Shown: piece after piece, positions 6,359 through 7,607 of the stretch
Position numbering within the stretch: the first letter of the stretch is position 1
Layout: the number at the start of each line of letters is the position of its first letter
From: an uncultured Eubacteriales bacterium
GTDB lineage: Bacteria; Bacillota; Clostridia; Oscillospirales; CAG-272
Direction: 5' to 3'
Assembly: GCA_934503195.1 (NCBI GenBank)
Contig: CAKSVM010000120.1
Coordinates: forward strand, 1 to 7,607
Length of the DNA: 7,607 nucleotides
Program-made: the position numbers and the translations under genes
The notes under the pieces: generated by a model
Told to the model about the DNA's origin: nothing
Seen by the model: the letters and a program-made list of their open reading frames with translations, nothing else
Databases searched by the model: none

Positions 6359-7156
6359 TTATTTTCTTCGTATGAGCGGGCGGCGGAATTTATATCCGGC
6401 GTCCCTTGAAAAGCCGCATTTTTCCGCGACCTTTTCGGATCCTTCGCTTACCGCTGTCCCATAGTTAGGGAAAAATCCGTTTTTCACGCAGTCCTCCGCG
6501 TAATATGCGACGAGCGCGGACGCGTATCCGTGCCGCTGTTCTTTCGGAATTATGAAAAGCCAGCCGATGTCGTAATAATTTCTGTACCCGCGTTCGGCGC
6601 GGAGATATCCGATCGGCTTTCCTTCCTTAATTAAAAGATAACGGCGGATATCAATGAAGCGGTCGGAATATGGCGTGTCGATTTCGAGGCCTGACAGCAG
6701 ACTCTCCGGAAATCCGTCTTCGAGAAGTGAGATCGCGACGCCCTTTGGCATCGGTATGCTGACAAGCTCAGAGACTGAGCCGACCGAACAGGTCGGCGGA
6801 GCGGGTTCATTTACTGGAAAAACATCAAAATTTCCTGTGACGCACGGAAGACTCAGGACTTTTCTGTGATTTGTCCAGAGCTGGTTTTCTGCGGTGTTCA
6901 GCGAGAGTAATAAGTCCACACCCTCTGAAATTATTCCGGGATCGTCGGTCTCGGCGATCAGAGCCGCGAAGGAATCCTCGCATTCTCTCACGCAGACAAA
7001 ATCCTTTTCGGGATTGTCCGCGTCTTTTGCGAAGAACGCGACGCTTTTTACCTTGTAATTTTCTCCCGCGAGCGAAATGTCGAGGCAGTAATGATAGAAT
7101 TTACGTTCATCGGCTGCTGAAAGCCTTCCGAGCATGATTTGATTTTCGATTTTCAT
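6359..7156 (-). CDS. GNAT-family N-acetyltransferase
   Basis: A 265-residue predicted acetyl-CoA-dependent acetyltransferase. The catalytic GNAT fold is in the C-terminal half. A strand/loop/helix with the acetyl-CoA pyrophosphate-binding signature lies at about 198-215 (GWLFIIPKEQRHGYASAL, where QRHGYA stands for the usual Q/R-x-x-G-x-G/A). The late motif SEGSEKVAEKCGF, at 237-249, is typical of the final GNAT helix and strand. Residues 1-160 form a separate, less conserved domain, an arrangement like the 'GNAT acetyltransferase' proteins of Bacillota. The substrate is unknown. The ATG at 7156 has GGAGG 7 nt upstream and a promoter at 7183-7211. It is likely the first gene of a GNAT-fucI transcript. 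A role in fucose metabolism is not implied by its sequence. Confidence 0.88.
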   Translation of the reverse strand: MKIENQIMLGRLSAADERKFYHYCLDISLAGENYKVKSVAFFAKDADNPEKDFVCVRECEDSFAALIAETDDPGIISEGVDLLLSLNTAENQLWTNHRKVLSLPCVTGNFDVFPVNEPAPPTCSVGSVSELVSIPMPKGVAISLLEDGFPESLLSGLEIDTPYSDRFIDIRRYLLIKEGKPIGYLRAERGYRNYYDIGWLFIIPKEQRHGYASALVAYYAEDCVKNGFFPNYGTAVSEGSEKVAEKCGFSRDAGYKFRRPLIRRK

Positions 7157-7182
7157 CAGGCTACCTCCACCTCTACGGAAAA

Positions 7183-7211
7183 ATTATACCACAACATCAC
7201 GGAAATTGCAA
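7183..7211 (-). promoter_or_regulatory. Sigma-A promoter of the GNAT-fucI unit
   Basis: On the minus strand -35 TTGCAA (7211-7206) and a perfect TATAAT (7188-7183) are spaced by 17 bp. TG at 7191-7190 forms an extended -10. Transcription should start near 7176, about 20 nt before the ATG at 7156. Confidence 0.85.
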
Positions 7212-7275
7212 TGGATTTTTCGGCGAATTTTATGAAGATTCCGGTAAATTACTTTCCGCCGCACGAAATGAATGT

Positions 7276-7314
7276 AAAAAAAGCAATTTTTTAGCCCGCG
7301 AGTACAAAAAAAGC
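7276..7314. repeat. Phased A/T tracts and a short direct repeat upstream of a promoter
   Basis: The nonamer AAAAAAAGC occurs at 7276-7284 and again at 7306-7314, 30 bp apart. A T6 run at 7287-7292 lies between them. The tract centres (about 7279, 7289.5 and 7309) fall near multiples of a helical turn, as in intrinsically curved DNA, and the last tract abuts the -35 box at 7317. It could act as an UP-element-like or curved activator region. Confidence 0.5.
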
Positions 7315-7316
7315 TA

Positions 7317-7344
7317 TTGACAAGTCCGAAATCTGTGTTATAAT
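7317..7344 (+). promoter_or_regulatory. Sigma-A promoter of the glycyl-radical-enzyme-like gene
   Basis: A consensus TTGACA (7317-7322) and a TATAAT (7339-7344) are spaced by 16 bp, with TG at 7336-7337 as an extended -10. A second TATAAT overlaps at 7344-7349, but its 21-bp spacing makes it unlikely to be used with this -35. The leader before the ATG at 7390 is about 40 nt. Confidence 0.92.
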
Positions 7345-7389
7345 ATAATTGTCGGAATATCCGTCCACCTTTCAGAAAGGAAACTATAT

Positions 7390-7607
7390 ATGGAAAAACT
7401 TCTCGATTACATTCTCGCGAAGAAGCATCACGCCTTCCGCGAGGATTATAATGAAAATCTCTCCGAGATCTACTCGAAAGCCGGGATGACTCCCGAAGAG
7501 CGAATGGCTGACCGCTTCGAGCGGCTCACCAAGGCTCAGACCCCGCACATCCTCCCCGGCGAGCAGATCGTATTTTTACGCACGACAAAGCAGATCCCCG
7601 ACTGCTT
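7390..7607 (+). CDS. Probable pyruvate-formate-lyase-like glycyl radical enzyme, N-terminal fragment
   Basis: An open reading frame of 72 complete codons that runs off the right edge. The ATG at 7390 has AAAGGA (7376-7381) 8 nt upstream and a strong promoter further up. The visible part is charged and helical (MEKLLDYILAKKHHAFRE). It is followed by MTPEERMADRFERLTKA at 33-49 and then PGEQIVFLRTTKQIPDC at 56-72. The order 'ERxxxRxxxL, P-G-E-x-I-V-F-x-R-T, I-P-D' resembles the start of proteins annotated as pyruvate formate lyase family, in which a similar segment precedes the barrel. The catalytic Cys and the C-terminal glycyl radical loop lie outside the window, so the class (formate acetyltransferase, dehydratase, decarboxylase or uncharacterised) cannot be told. 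The coding frame itself is secure; the family call is moderate. Confidence 0.6.
   Translation, partial: MEKLLDYILAKKHHAFREDYNENLSEIYSKAGMTPEERMADRFERLTKAQTPHILPGEQIVFLRTTKQIPDC

Overview
The window reads as chromosomal DNA of a low- to mid-GC Gram-positive anaerobe, most likely an uncultured gut- or rumen-type Clostridia (Bacillota). The grounds are strong GGAGG-type ribosome binding sites 6-8 nt before starts, near-consensus sigma-A promoters with extended -10 boxes, a secreted protein with a copper-amine-oxidase-type N-terminal 'stalk' domain plus BspA-like leucine-rich repeats, L-fucose isomerase, and a probable glycyl radical enzyme. The taxonomic call is inference; no rRNA or marker gene is present.

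Layout. 1-233: twin perfect hairpins and otherwise featureless DNA downstream of the first gene. 234-2402 (-): a large secreted multidomain protein (stalk domain, leucine-rich repeats, Asp-box/BNR repeats, IseA-like C-terminus). 2492-2521: terminator of the next unit. 2533-3995 (-): a two-gene operon with a 4-bp start/stop overlap, made of an SGNH/GDSL hydrolase followed by a two-domain GNAT-like acyltransferase. 3996-4145: a divergent promoter region. 4146-4349 (+): a 67-residue membrane hairpin protein driven by a textbook promoter and closed by a strong terminator. 4402-4487: back-to-back convergent terminators. 4525-7156 (-): GNAT acetyltransferase followed by L-fucose isomerase, probably one transcript. 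7157-7389: a second divergent promoter region. 7390-7607 (+): the N-terminal part of a probable pyruvate-formate-lyase-like glycyl radical enzyme, cut by the window edge.

How the genes may work together. The only firm metabolic assignment is fucI (L-fucose to L-fuculose), and no other fucose-pathway gene lies in the window. The SGNH/acyltransferase pair looks like a cytoplasmic acyl-transfer/acyl-hydrolysis module of unknown substrate. The large secreted protein looks like a cell-surface or wall-associated factor. Four sigma-A-type promoters were found, in two divergent pairs, and all four carry a TGn extension before a perfect TATAAT. Nothing here is clearly a mobile element, CRISPR array, RNA gene or defence system.
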